From Pseudomonas sediminis (GTDB lineage Bacteria; Pseudomonadota; Gammaproteobacteria; Pseudomonadales; Pseudomonadaceae): a stretch of 64,000 bases of DNA. The stretch lies in contig NZ_CP154631.1 of assembly GCF_039555755.1 (NCBI RefSeq), positions 1,736,001 to 1,800,000 of the forward strand, read 5' to 3'. The stretch's first letter is position 1. Each line of letters begins with the position of its first letter. Both the position numbers and the translations under genes were made by a program. This document shows, in pieces, positions 7,987 through 16,344 of the stretch. Under the pieces are notes generated by a model. It saw nothing but the letters and a program-made list of their open reading frames with translations. It did no database searches and had not been told where the DNA came from.

Positions 7987-9036
7987 TCAGGCCAGCGCTG
8001 CTTGCAGCTCGGCTTCTATAGCCGCGCGGTCGAGCTGCTGGCCGATCACTACCAGGCGGCTCACTCGCGGCTCGTCGGCTTGCCAGGCGCGGTCGAAGTG
8101 GCGATCGAAACGCTGACCGACACCTTGCACCAGCAGACGCATCGGCTTGCCAGGGATGGCAGCGAAACCTTTCACCCGCAGGATGCCGTACTTGGCCACC
8201 GCATCCTTCAGTGCGGCCAGCAGACGCGCCTCCTCGGCTTCCGGTAGTTCCACGTGGAACGAGTCGAATTCCTCGTGATCGTGGTCTTCGTCTTCATCAT
8301 CGTGATGGGTGCGGCGGCTGTCGATATGCAGCTCGGTTTCGCTGTTCAGGCCCAGCAGCACATCCAGCGGCAGCTCGCCGCCGTGCGCCTCGATCACCTT
8401 GACTGCCGGCGGCAGCTCCTCGGCCACCTCGGCGCGCACCGCGGCCAGCGCCTCGGCGTCGAGCAAATCGGCCTTGTTGAGGATCACCAGGTCGGCGCTG
8501 GCCAACTGGTCGGCGAACAGCTCGTGCAGCGGCGATTCATGATCGAGGTTGGGGTCGAGCTTGCGCTGCTCGTCCACCTGATCCGGGAAGGCGGCGAAGG
8601 TGCCGGCGAGCACCGCCGGGCTGTCGACCACGGTAATCACCGCATCGACGGTGCAGGCGTTGCGGATTTCCGGCCAGTTGAAGGCCTGCACCAGCGGCTT
8701 GGGCAGCGCCAGGCCGCTGGTCTCGATAAGGATATGGTCAAGGTCGCCACGGCGCGCCACCAGCTCACGCATCACCGGGAAGAACTCTTCCTGCACCGTG
8801 CAGCACAGGCAGCCGTTGGCCAGTTCGAAGACGCGGCCGTTGGCCTCCTCCTCGCTGCAACCGATGGAGCACTGCTTGAGAATCTCGCCGTCGATCCCCA
8901 GCTCACCGAACTCGTTGACGATCACCGCGATACGGCGGCCGCCGGCGTTAGCCAGCAGATGGCGCAGCAGGGTGGTTTTACCAGCACCGAGAAAACCGGT
9001 GACGATGGTGACAGGCAGTTTGGCGAGGGTTTTCAT
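7987..9036 (-). CDS. cobW: CobW, G3E-family GTPase/metallochaperone
   Basis: 349 aa from the ATG at 9036. The longer in-frame start at 9192 is rejected because it lies in the riboswitch. Walker A is GFLGAGKTT (14-22), the metal-binding GCLCC lies at 75-79, and the guanine motif NKAD at 187-190. A histidine/aspartate-rich stretch (243-254, HHDDEDEDHDH) precedes the C-terminal CobW domain. CobW proteins are GTP-dependent metallochaperones thought to supply cobalt to CobN, the next gene downstream. A cobalamin riboswitch lies in its leader, so expression should fall when the cofactor is abundant. Confidence 0.93.
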   Translation of the reverse strand: MKTLAKLPVTIVTGFLGAGKTTLLRHLLANAGGRRIAVIVNEFGELGIDGEILKQCSIGCSEEEANGRVFELANGCLCCTVQEEFFPVMRELVARRGDLDHILIETSGLALPKPLVQAFNWPEIRNACTVDAVITVVDSPAVLAGTFAAFPDQVDEQRKLDPNLDHESPLHELFADQLASADLVILNKADLLDAEALAAVRAEVAEELPPAVKVIEAHGGELPLDVLLGLNSETELHIDSRRTHHDDEDEDHDHEEFDSFHVELPEAEEARLLAALKDAVAKYGILRVKGFAAIPGKPMRLLVQGVGQRFDRHFDRAWQADEPRVSRLVVIGQQLDRAAIEAELQAALA

Positions 9037-9140
9037 GAATGGCCCCGTGGCGTCGGTAAGTTCGGCGGACGGGTACGCGCAGGCGGGCACGCAGGTGCGT
9101 GCTGGCCCCGTCGGATCACCCCGTCCGAGCAAATGGCTGG

Positions 9141-9330
9141 TCAGTCGAGGCAGGTCTCCTGGCTCACGGTCTGCGCATTGCGCGCCCTTCACCTTCCCGC
9201 CTGACGGCAGTGGTGTACGAAGGGTTTAAGACCGTTCACAGTTGCGGGGGCAGCCAGGGCATCGACCCTGTTCCCTCTTAGCTCCCCGGCGCCGTACCGG
9301 GAAGAACCTCGAAAGCGAGAAGGCTACGCA
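9141..9330 (-). promoter_or_regulatory. Cobalamin (AdoCbl) riboswitch upstream of cobW
   Basis: On the reverse strand the leader carries the hallmark core GCTGCCCCCGCAACTGTGA (near 9232-9258), a CCACTGCC segment, GCGGGAAGGTGAAGGGCGC, and near the end GAGCCAGGAGACCTGCCTC. These are in the order and spacing of the class I cobalamin aptamer. It ends about 105 nt before the cobW ATG. The expected action is repression of cobW and the downstream cobN-cobF genes on cofactor binding. The expression platform was not resolved. Confidence 0.9.
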
Positions 9331-9412
9331 GGCCGCGGCGGCCGGTCAATCGCGGTTGACCGGTGGGATGCGCCATGTTGAGCTACGCCGCTGCACAGCA
9401 CGAGCGCCCTTG

Positions 9413-9838
9413 ATGATGCCTAGCCCCTTGAATCCCAGCCCTGACGCCTCGCCCATGGTGGTGGCTGGGCTTGGTTGCAGGCGCGACTGCCCCCAGCAAG
9501 ACCTGCTCGCCCTGCTCATCCACAGCCTGGCCCAGCATGAGTTGACTGTGGATAACCTCGTTGGACTGGCCAGCATCGCCCACAAACGCGACGAGCCGGG
9601 GCTGCATCAACTGGCAATCCACTTGAATCTGGAGCTGACGTTCTTCCCCCCCGAAGCACTCACCCTCTACCAGCCGGAAAATGCCGACAGTGCCCTCATC
9701 CGATCCGTAACAGGCAGCCCCGCTGTGGCTGAACCCTGCGCCCTGGCTCTGGCCACGCAACTGGGCAAGGCAGCTCGCCTGCTGGGCGAGAAAACCCGCA
9801 CAGCCAACGCCACCTGTGCGTTGGCAGGACTTCAATAG
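9413..9838 (+). CDS. cobE: CobE, cobalamin biosynthesis protein (CbiG C-terminal-like)
   Basis: About 141 aa if started at the ATG at 9413; ATGs at 9368, 9416 and 9455 are alternatives with no clear ribosome site to decide. Family features are VVAGLGCRRDCPQQDLLALL near the start, LASIAHKRDEPGL, a FFPPEALTLYQP loop, and a GSPAVAEPCALALA motif. This is the small CobE/CbiG C-terminal domain found with cobM in pseudomonads. In known pathways it binds a corrin intermediate and assists ring modification; the exact role is unsettled. It runs divergently from the riboswitch-controlled cobW. Confidence 0.85.
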   Translation: MMPSPLNPSPDASPMVVAGLGCRRDCPQQDLLALLIHSLAQHELTVDNLVGLASIAHKRDEPGLHQLAIHLNLELTFFPPEALTLYQPENADSALIRSVTGSPAVAEPCALALATQLGKAARLLGEKTRTANATCALAGLQ

Positions 9839-9853
9839 TTTGAGCATACAGCC

Positions 9854-10399
9854 TTGGATTACTTCGAAAGCGTTATTAAGACTTTGCTTGAAGGTGAAGG
9901 GTATTGGGTTCGACAGTCGTTCAAGGTCAACCTGACCAAGGAAGAAAAAAGGCAGGTGGGTAAACATTCCATTCCACGCCCGGAAATCGACCTTCTCGCT
10001 TACAAGCCCAGCGAAAATAGACTTCTCGCCTTTGAAGCAAAATCCTTCCTCGACTCTCCCGGTGTCCGACTGTCATGTCTTAGCGAAATCCATGACATTC
10101 CCGAAGGCAAATACAAGCTGTTTACTTGCGAAAATTACAGGTCGATCGTTTTCCAACGACTCAGACAGGATCTTATCGATTGTGGAATGGGTGACAGTAC
10201 TACCGAAATAGTTCTGGGACTCGCTGCCGGTAAGGTCTATCAATCCAGGAATGCTGAAATCAAGGAGTTGTTCTCGCGAAACGGCTGGCTGTTCTGGTCA
10301 CCGGAAGATATCCGCAACAAAGTGATCGCCCTCGCCAAGCGCGGCTATGAAAACGAGCCCGCCATCATCACGGCCAAAATTCTGATGCGCCAACCATGA
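9854..10399 (+). CDS. Unknown protein with PD-(D/E)XK nuclease-like motif, inside the cob cluster
   Basis: 181 aa, starting with TTG at 9854; no good ribosome site is seen, so the start is uncertain. Residues 44-63 read EID, then 14 residues, then EAK, preceded by an N-terminal helix with E5 and a tryptophan/arginine strand. This spacing (D46...E61-x-K63) is that of the PD-(D/E)XK restriction-endonuclease-like fold. The C-terminal third (ELFSRNGWLFWSPEDIRNKVIALA) is helical. It lies 15 bp after cobE and 34 bp before cobM in the same direction, an odd place for a nuclease-like gene. GC content is lower than its neighbours, suggesting insertion. No named family is recognised. Confidence 0.6.
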   Translation: MDYFESVIKTLLEGEGYWVRQSFKVNLTKEEKRQVGKHSIPRPEIDLLAYKPSENRLLAFEAKSFLDSPGVRLSCLSEIHDIPEGKYKLFTCENYRSIVFQRLRQDLIDCGMGDSTTEIVLGLAAGKVYQSRNAEIKELFSRNGWLFWSPEDIRNKVIALAKRGYENEPAIITAKILMRQP

Positions 10400-10433
10400 A
10401 CAGCGCAAACTCCCCCCTGACAAGGCACACCTC

Positions 10434-11189
10434 ATGACCGTCTACTTTATCGGCGCCGGCCCCGGCGATCCCGAGCTGATTACCGTCAAGGGCCAGCGCC
10501 TGATTCGTTCGTGCCCGGTGATCCTCTATGCCGGCTCGCTGGTGCCCGCAGCAGTCCTGCACGGCCACAACGCGGAGCAGGTAATCAACACGGCCGAGCT
10601 GCACCTGAGTGAGATCATTACGCTGCTGAGCCAGGCCCATGAGCGCGGCGAGGATGTGGCCCGCGTGCACTCCGGCGACCCTTCGCTGTACGGCGCTATC
10701 GGCGAGCAGATTCGCGAGCTGCGTGCTCTGGGCATCCCTTTCGAGATCATCCCCGGCGTCACGGCCACCGCCGCCTGCGCGGCCTTGCTGGAAAGCGAGC
10801 TGACCCTGCCGGGCATCGCCCAGACCGTAATTCTCACCCGCTACGGCACCACTTCGCCGATGCCCGAGGGCGAGCAACTGCAGGATCTGGCGCGGCACCG
10901 CGCAACCATGGCCATCCACCTCGGCGTGCGCCAGCTGCCGGCCATAGTCGGCGAACTGCTGCCGCACTACGGCGCCGACTGCCCCATCGCGGTTATCCAC
11001 AGGGCCAGTTGGCCGAATCAGGACTGGGTGCTCGGCACCCTCGCCGATATCGAGACCAAGGTCGCAGCCAAGGGCTTTCGCCGCACGGCACTGATTCTGG
11101 TCGGGCGAGTGCTCGATCCGGGTGTCTTTGCCGAGTCAGCGTTATATGACTCGGCGCATCGCCATCTTTATCGCCCTGGCAACGACTGA
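10434..11189 (+). CDS. cobM: Precorrin-4 C11-methyltransferase CobM
   Basis: 251 aa. Tetrapyrrole methylase: N-terminal VYFIGAGPGDPELITVKG, HSGDPSLYGAIGEQ (around residues 78-91), IPGVTATAACAALLESELTLPG, and C-terminal GRVLDPGVFAESALYD. These are the CobM/CbiF signatures. It transfers a methyl group from SAM to C-11 of precorrin-4 in the corrin pathway. It is the last gene of the rightward cob run; about 230 bp of AT-richer, gene-free sequence follow before a convergent small gene. Confidence 0.95.
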   Translation: MTVYFIGAGPGDPELITVKGQRLIRSCPVILYAGSLVPAAVLHGHNAEQVINTAELHLSEIITLLSQAHERGEDVARVHSGDPSLYGAIGEQIRELRALGIPFEIIPGVTATAACAALLESELTLPGIAQTVILTRYGTTSPMPEGEQLQDLARHRATMAIHLGVRQLPAIVGELLPHYGADCPIAVIHRASWPNQDWVLGTLADIETKVAAKGFRRTALILVGRVLDPGVFAESALYDSAHRHLYRPGND

Positions 11190-11422
11190 GCCATCCGTCA
11201 TCTGGCGAGAAACTGCGCAAAGCGCTGAAAGCCCCGTGATAGCTGACGCCTGATAACTTATCAACAAGATAGGCCGAAGTTTATCCAGAGCTATTGTGAA
11301 TAACGATGCGACAAGGATCAGTTTTTGAACAACAGGCTGATTAGCCCGGTTTATCTGGGCTTCAGCCTGGTATCACAAGGATATCCACAAGATGATCCAC
11401 GGCAACTGTTAGCAACTCACCC

Positions 11423-11653
11423 TCAGAGCTGCACCTCGACCCGCTTGATACCCAGAGCCCGCAGCTCCGGCATCAACTCATCCAGGCTGGCAAAGGTCTC
11501 GACCTGCTCGGCCTCATCAACCAGAAAGAAGCTACGCCCTGCGCCTTTCTTGAAAAATACGATCCACTCAGCGGGATTGGCCGGATTGACCATGACCTGG
11601 GTATCGAACACAACCCCCTCGCTCGTTCTGCGTTTCACATCCGCGCGCTTCAT
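11423..11653 (-). CDS. Conserved 76-aa protein of unknown function, copy A
   Basis: 76 aa, acidic to neutral, no membrane segment. Key pattern: GVVFDTQVM, NP.NPAEWIVFFKKGAG, SFFLVDEAEQVETFASL, ELRALGIKRVEVQL. It aligns without gaps to another 76-aa protein in this window (21354-21584), with 43 of 76 residues identical by my count. The conserved core (FDT, NP, EWIV, FKK.AG, DE, E.FA, ELR.LGIK) suggests a small alpha/beta domain. No function is recognised. It stands alone, convergent with cobM and divergent from the ParD-like operon. Confidence 0.75.
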   Translation of the reverse strand: MKRADVKRRTSEGVVFDTQVMVNPANPAEWIVFFKKGAGRSFFLVDEAEQVETFASLDELMPELRALGIKRVEVQL

Positions 11654-11786
11654 CCTCTCTCCTGTTCCAGCGTGACTCAGATGATCCCACTGCCTGCATA
11701 CGGCAGCGGATACGGCTCATAGTGTAAAGGATGAGGTGAGCACGCCTTGCTCACTGATGATCGGTGAGTGAAATCAGTCCCATAGT

Positions 11787-11816
11787 TATATATGCTTCAT
11801 ATACGAATCATATATA
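11787..11816. promoter_or_regulatory. Inverted repeat, probable operator of the ParD-like/map operon
   Basis: TATATATG (11787-11794) and CATATATA (11809-11816) form a perfect 8-bp inverted repeat with 14 bp between, ending directly before the AAGGAGGT ribosome site of the ParD-like gene. Position and symmetry fit autoregulation by that ribbon-helix-helix-type protein; this is inference. A second nested inverted repeat (TGAGCA/TGCTCA) lies upstream near 11735-11751. Confidence 0.5.
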
Positions 11817-11827
11817 AGGAGGTATCC

Positions 11828-12040
11828 ATGGGCATCGTCAACATCGATGACGAGCTGCATGACCAAATCCGCCGGGCGAGCAGCGTCTCGGGCCGTTCGA
11901 TCAATGCACAGGCGGGTTTCTGGATTCGCATCGGCATGCTCTGCGAGATGAACCCGACGCTGAGCTTCAATGAGCTGATGTCCGCCGAGATGCGTGCAGC
12001 CGGCGTGGTGGTTCCGCCAAGAATGGCGGATGCCTCATGA
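11828..12040 (+). CDS. ParD-like antitoxin-type protein
   Basis: 70 aa from the ATG at 11828, preceded by an almost perfect AAGGAGGT. The sequence GIVNIDDELHDQIRRAS, then GRSINAQAGFWIRIGML, is the ribbon-helix-helix pattern of the ParD-like family (PF11903 type). The C-terminal half (ELMSAEMRAAGVVVP) is where antitoxins usually contact a partner. No ParE toxin follows. Instead, its stop overlaps the start of a type I methionine aminopeptidase gene (ATGA, 4-nt overlap), so the pair is translationally coupled. It may act as autorepressor of the operon. Confidence 0.75.
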   Translation: MGIVNIDDELHDQIRRASSVSGRSINAQAGFWIRIGMLCEMNPTLSFNELMSAEMRAAGVVVPPRMADAS

Positions 12041-12816
12041 GCAAGACACCGCAACAGATCGCCCTGATGGCGGAATCCGGCAGGTTGCTGGCGTCCGTGT
12101 TCGGCTACCTGGATCGCCTGGATCTGCTCGGCATGTCGACCCTGCAGGTCAACGACCTTGTGGATAACTACATCGTGGGTGAACTCAAGGCGCGCCCGGC
12201 GAGCAAGGGCCAGTATGGTTTCGCCTACGCCATGAACACGTCACGCAACGAGGTGGTGTGCCATGGAGTCCCCAGCGCCGACGATATCCTGCGCGATGGC
12301 GATCTGGTGAATTTCGATATCACCCTGGAGAAGAACGGCTATATCGCCGATTCGAGCAAGACCTACCTGATCGGCAAGGTGTCGGACCAGGCTCGTCAGC
12401 TGGCCGAAGTCACCTATGAGGCGATGTGCAAGGGCATCGAAGCCGTCAGACCCGGCGCCCGCCTCGGCGATATCGGTCATGCCATCGAACGCCATGCCCG
12501 CGCCCATCGCTACTCGGTGGTCAGGGAGTATTGCGGCCACGGCATCGGCCGGGAAATGCACGAGCCACCCGAAGTACTGCACTGGGGCAAAGCCGGCACC
12601 GGCCTGACCCTGCGCGAAGGCATGACCTTCACCATCGAACCCATGCTCAACCGGGGAACGGCGGACGTGCGTACGCTGCGCGACGGCTGGACGGTGGTGA
12701 CCCGCGACGGCCAGCTCTCGGCGCAATTCGAACATACCGTGGCGGTCACCCGAGACGGCGTTCGCGTCCTTACGCTGCGCCCCGAAGAGCTGCACCTGAG
12801 CAGGATTTCGGCGTGA
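12037..12816 (+). CDS. map: Type I methionine aminopeptidase
   Basis: 259 aa. All five metal ligands of the family can be placed: D94 (VNFDIT), D105 (IADSSKTY), H168 (YCGHGIGR), E201 (FTIEPML) and E232 (QFEHTVAV), with H76 (VVCHGVP) at the active site. The enzyme removes N-terminal methionine from new proteins in the cytoplasm. It lacks the zinc-finger extension of eukaryotic forms. It is an unusual map copy: coupled to a ParD-like gene rather than near rpsB/tsf, so probably a paralogue of the housekeeping enzyme. This cannot be verified within the window. Confidence 0.9.
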   Translation: MSKTPQQIALMAESGRLLASVFGYLDRLDLLGMSTLQVNDLVDNYIVGELKARPASKGQYGFAYAMNTSRNEVVCHGVPSADDILRDGDLVNFDITLEKNGYIADSSKTYLIGKVSDQARQLAEVTYEAMCKGIEAVRPGARLGDIGHAIERHARAHRYSVVREYCGHGIGREMHEPPEVLHWGKAGTGLTLREGMTFTIEPMLNRGTADVRTLRDGWTVVTRDGQLSAQFEHTVAVTRDGVRVLTLRPEELHLSRISA

Positions 12817-13513
12817 TGGAAACGCAAAAGCCCGTCCAGATGGACGGTGGATACCCAGAATATAGTTTGACATAGAGGGCCGCAAAATCCGCTAGCTTCA
12901 GCGCTAGGGCCTGCCACAACAACCGAAACATAGTTTGACACAGCCTAACGCGCCCGCCCAAAAAGCCCCACCGCAGCCAAGAATAAAGTTTGACACAGCC
13001 AGCCCCCGCCTCACACGTGCCCTACACACATGCCGCGTGCCATAAACAAGGATCGCAGCCCACTGCCGCTGGATCGAGATACCGTCCATTGAATTGGCTT
13101 AAGGGAGTACCGCGTGGGCTTGGTGATCCAGATATGGGGCCCATCATGATGGTAGTCAGCGGGTGCCAGAACCCTGAGACGGCTCAGGGGTGCCATCACT
13201 GACCACCCCTTGGACATCCTAGTGGCGATGAACCTTGTCGTTGGCTACAAAGCTCAGCATTGAATTGTCCACGCACACGATGGCGTGTGGGTATTCTCAA
13301 GAAAGTCAGGCGCCAAAGCGTGATGTCACTAGGCTACAATCAGTCGTAGTGCACACGCTCGACCATCATCAGAATCTCGTGATGCCCAGCCCGAAATACG
13401 GATATTTCAATGCCACGTCCGCCGCACCTCAACTACCTCTGTCCCCGTCGCCGAGTGCTTGTCCAGCGAGCAGGCACCTTGGCGCGCGTCGCCGATAGGA
13501 ATCTCGACTGTCT
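12817..13513. other. Gene-free gap between map and the helicase operon
   Basis: About 700 bp with no reading frame that looks real. It begins with a weak hairpin (CGTCC/GGACG near 12830-12845) after map. It then holds three copies of an AGTTTGACA motif (separate entry) and unremarkable sequence up to the helicase start. It probably marks an insertion boundary of the accessory island. Confidence 0.5.
12864..13000 (+). repeat. Three direct copies of AGTTTGACA-CAGCC motif
   Basis: AGTTTGACATAGAG (12864), AGTTTGACACAGCC (12932-12945) and AGTTTGACACAGCC (12987-13000) are direct repeats, each preceded by an AT-rich run (AATATAG.., ACATAG.., AATAAAG..), at 68- and 55-bp spacing. Multiple direct end repeats are usual for IS21-family elements, so this may be the leftover end of another insertion. 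No transposase remains. Confidence 0.45.
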
Positions 13514-15367
13514 ATGAATTATTTCACCGAAACGGCAGCCAATATCCTTGGCAATAAAAAGCTGCGTAGCCCCCAGATCGAGGCCTATATCAAGGCGCAG
13601 GAGCATTTCGAGAACTCCAACGAGGATGCACTAATCGTCCTGCCGACAGGGACGGGCAAAAGCGGGCTGATCTCCATCGTACCTTTCGGCCTGGCAAAGG
13701 GACGTGTGTTGATCATTACACCAGGCCTGGTCACCAAGCAGAGCATTCGACGGACACAGGAGCTGCTAGAAGACAACTTCTGGATCAATTTCGATGTGAT
13801 TTTCAGTGCCGAGGATCTGCCGGTCACATGCGAATTTACGTCTGATACCCATCAGGCCAGCCTTGAGCAAGCCCACTTCGTCTATTCGAACATCCAGCAG
13901 GTATACAACGAGCGCGGACAGTCACTGACGAAGCGGGTGCCGTCCGACTTCTTCGACCTCATCATCATTGATGAGGGGCACCATGCGCCGGCACGTAGCT
14001 GGCAAAAGACCCTGGCCCACTTTTCCAAGGCTAAGAAGATCTTTGTGACTGGTACGCCGTTCCGCGGCGACAACCAAGAAGTGCCAGGAAAACTGATCCA
14101 TAAGACGCCTCTCTCCGAGGTGATGCGTGATCGGTATGTTAAGTGGCTGAGGAAAGAGACCGTAAATGCTCATGAGCTTTACTTCACCGTCACCGAGCAG
14201 CCAGGTGTTCGGCTCTCCAAAGAGCAAGTCCTCGAATTCAAGGACCGAGAGTGGGTAGAGCGCAGCGTAGCCTTGTCTCCAGAATGCTCAATGGACGTAA
14301 TCAACCTAAGCATTCAGAAACTGGATGAGCTCCGGAAAACCTCTCCGGACGTGCCACACAAGATTCTCGCTGTCGGTTGCAGCATCACCCACGCCGAGGA
14401 CCTGCGCACCTGGTATCAATCCAAGAACCTGACTGCAGCTGTAGTGCACAGCGACATGGAGTTAGCAGATATCGATGCGGCATTCCGGGTAATCGATAAC
14501 CACCAGTGCGATGTCGTTATCTCCGTGAACATGTTGATGGAAGGCTACGACCATCGTTACCTCACTGTTCTGGCCCTCTTCCGTCCCTACCGAAGCGAAA
14601 ATGCCTTCGCACAAATTGTGGGCAGGGTTTTGCGGGCGATCCCAGCCGACGAGATCACGGCTTTTGAGATCGATAACAACGCCGTGGTGATCTATCACCA
14701 GGAGACCGGCTTGGATTCGATGTGGACTGCCTTCCAGACTGAGGTTGATCGGGCCAAACACCAGCGCACCCGCGACTACACAATCACGGACGAGGACTAC
14801 ACGCGCAAAGAGCAGAACCTGGGTGGTGTTTCCAGCTCCGAAGCATTTGTGAGTGACCGTGACTCCTACCTTGGAGATCTGGACTTCAACAAGATATTTT
14901 CGGAGAAACGGGCCGAAGTCGAGTCCATCGCAACGCAGAAGGTCCAGGCGCTTCCGGGGATTGAGGGCTATGACGCGGATGTTCTTGCACAGCTCAAGAA
15001 CGTCTTCCTGAGTGCTGAGACAAAGAAAGCAGCTCAGATCATAGACCCCAACCTCGTGGAGAAGCGGCCTGAAATCGCGCGTAAGCAACTCCGCGAGATC
15101 CTTACCAAGAAGGCTCAGGACGAGGTCGCAACATTGCTCAGCGATCTGCAAATCGAAGAAAAAGCTTCTACCCTTTATCCGATATTCAAAAACCACCTAC
15201 CGATGGCGAAACCCAACATGCCTAACGACGGTATACTGGTGAGCTTTATCTACACCAAGCTGGTGAAGAAATTCGGTAGGGTTGCTGACCGTGACAACAG
15301 CTCACTGACCAAGTCGATTGAGTACGTGGTAGTGATCATCGATGAATTAAGGAGAATGCTGAAATGA
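13514..15367 (+). CDS. SF2 DEAD/DEAH-type helicase, probable defence or DNA-repair function
   Basis: 617 aa. Helicase motifs: Walker A LPTGTGKSG (43-51), motif II DEGH (153-156), motif III VTGTPFR (178-184), and motif VI QIVGRVLR (367-374) after VNMLMEGYDH (338-346). The type is that of restriction-enzyme and SSL2-like translocases. Residues 400-617 form a charged helical extension without a recognised nuclease motif. It is coupled by an ATGA overlap to a 142-aa unknown gene. No methyltransferase or nuclease gene adjoins, so it is not a standard type I or III restriction subunit. Location between map and an IS21 remnant marks it as accessory. Confidence 0.85.
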   Translation: MNYFTETAANILGNKKLRSPQIEAYIKAQEHFENSNEDALIVLPTGTGKSGLISIVPFGLAKGRVLIITPGLVTKQSIRRTQELLEDNFWINFDVIFSAEDLPVTCEFTSDTHQASLEQAHFVYSNIQQVYNERGQSLTKRVPSDFFDLIIIDEGHHAPARSWQKTLAHFSKAKKIFVTGTPFRGDNQEVPGKLIHKTPLSEVMRDRYVKWLRKETVNAHELYFTVTEQPGVRLSKEQVLEFKDREWVERSVALSPECSMDVINLSIQKLDELRKTSPDVPHKILAVGCSITHAEDLRTWYQSKNLTAAVVHSDMELADIDAAFRVIDNHQCDVVISVNMLMEGYDHRYLTVLALFRPYRSENAFAQIVGRVLRAIPADEITAFEIDNNAVVIYHQETGLDSMWTAFQTEVDRAKHQRTRDYTITDEDYTRKEQNLGGVSSSEAFVSDRDSYLGDLDFNKIFSEKRAEVESIATQKVQALPGIEGYDADVLAQLKNVFLSAETKKAAQIIDPNLVEKRPEIARKQLREILTKKAQDEVATLLSDLQIEEKASTLYPIFKNHLPMAKPNMPNDGILVSFIYTKLVKKFGRVADRDNSSLTKSIEYVVVIIDELRRMLK

Positions 15368-15792
15368 GTCTAGAATCCATCAGAATACTGGTTGATGAGC
15401 TCTCGACTCTCCACGTAACCCGTGGCGTTCAGCCCAGCGAACTTATCGACAATCTCTTCGAAGATGACTACGTCGAGTCCTCGGCGCGAAAGACATCGCA
15501 GGGGCTGGTGTTCGAGCTGGTCTTCTCGGAGCAAGATGAAGACGGATCGTCGAGCAAGGTCACCATGCGCTATACCTACGATCGCAGCCGTTATCTGGTA
15601 CTTGTCGAGCAGAAGATGACGGCCAAGCGGTTCAGTACTCAATGGGATCGTACCCACGCCGTCCTGGAGCGGCTCGGCAAACTTGAAGCGCTGCTCGCTG
15701 ACCAGCTACCGCGAGAGAAAGTCGCCGCAATCCTATCAACCATGCCCCAAGACTACCTTGCCCTTGCCCCGCAACTGCGGCTGGTGGCCTAA
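15364..15792 (+). CDS. Unknown 142-aa protein coupled to the helicase
   Basis: 142 aa, start overlapping the helicase stop by 4 nt (ATGA). Composition is acidic and mostly helical at both ends. The middle reads GLVFELVFSEQDEDGSSSKVTMRYTYDRSRYLVLVEQ, a run of probable beta strands. No signal peptide, membrane segment or known catalytic motif is seen. The tight coupling implies a joint function with the helicase, perhaps a regulatory or substrate-recognition partner. I do not recognise the family. Confidence 0.7.
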   Translation: MSLESIRILVDELSTLHVTRGVQPSELIDNLFEDDYVESSARKTSQGLVFELVFSEQDEDGSSSKVTMRYTYDRSRYLVLVEQKMTAKRFSTQWDRTHAVLERLGKLEALLADQLPREKVAAILSTMPQDYLALAPQLRLVA

Positions 15793-15872
15793 CCCTAGCC
15801 AGTCATTCCACTGCGACCGATGCTCAACCAGCCATGATATCGCCGCAGTGAATCTGCTCGACATACTTGTAC

Positions 15873-16250
15873 TGTTGGCGCTGATGGAAAATTGACCCAC
15901 CCTGCCGATTGAAATTTGACCCAGGGCGGATTGCTGATTTTGTTACCAGCAACTGTGGATAAGTCTACCAGCGCAGCTGCTTTTGAACCCACTCCCTCGC
16001 TGTCCCAGTTCAGCTGTTGAAGACCTGCCACATGCAGCCATGCAGCAGGCCGTCGTCACCATGAAATCAGAACGACTCATCGTCCTCCGGTTCCTGGCCG
16101 CCCTTACGCTTTCGCTCCCGTGATTTGATCTTGGCCTGGGCCGCCAAGCTACTGTGTTGCAGGCGATAGGACTCGTTACCGGTTTCGACGATGTGGCAGT
16201 GGTGGGTCAGCCGATCCAGCAGGGCGGTGGTCATCTTGGCGTCGCCGAAC
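15873..16250 (-). mobile_element. 378-bp remnant of the IS21-family element (right end, istB 3' part)
   Basis: This stretch is the reverse complement of 54568-54945 in the complete element and, read by eye, identical to it. It includes the terminal repeat TGTTGGCGCTGATGGAAAAT at 15873 and the last 60 or so codons of istB, ending with the stop at 16067. The internal break at 16250 is abrupt and is followed by unrelated sequence leading to the RND genes. The rest of the element was deleted. Confidence 0.9.
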
Positions 16251-16344
16251 CCATGGAGATCGCAGCAATTACCCCCTAAACTCTCGGCCATACGCACTCG
16301 ATTGGGTGCGACCTTCTATTGTGTCGTTATCAGGGATAGTCATC

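Noticed and set aside
5631-8021. 796-codon forward frame opposite cobN
   Set aside because: Shadow of CobN codons with no motif; direction conflicts with the cob operon.
16067-16297. 76-codon reverse frame ending at 16067 taken as a gene
   Set aside because: It is the last part of istB in the IS remnant with unrelated codons at its start; kept only as part of the mobile-element remnant.
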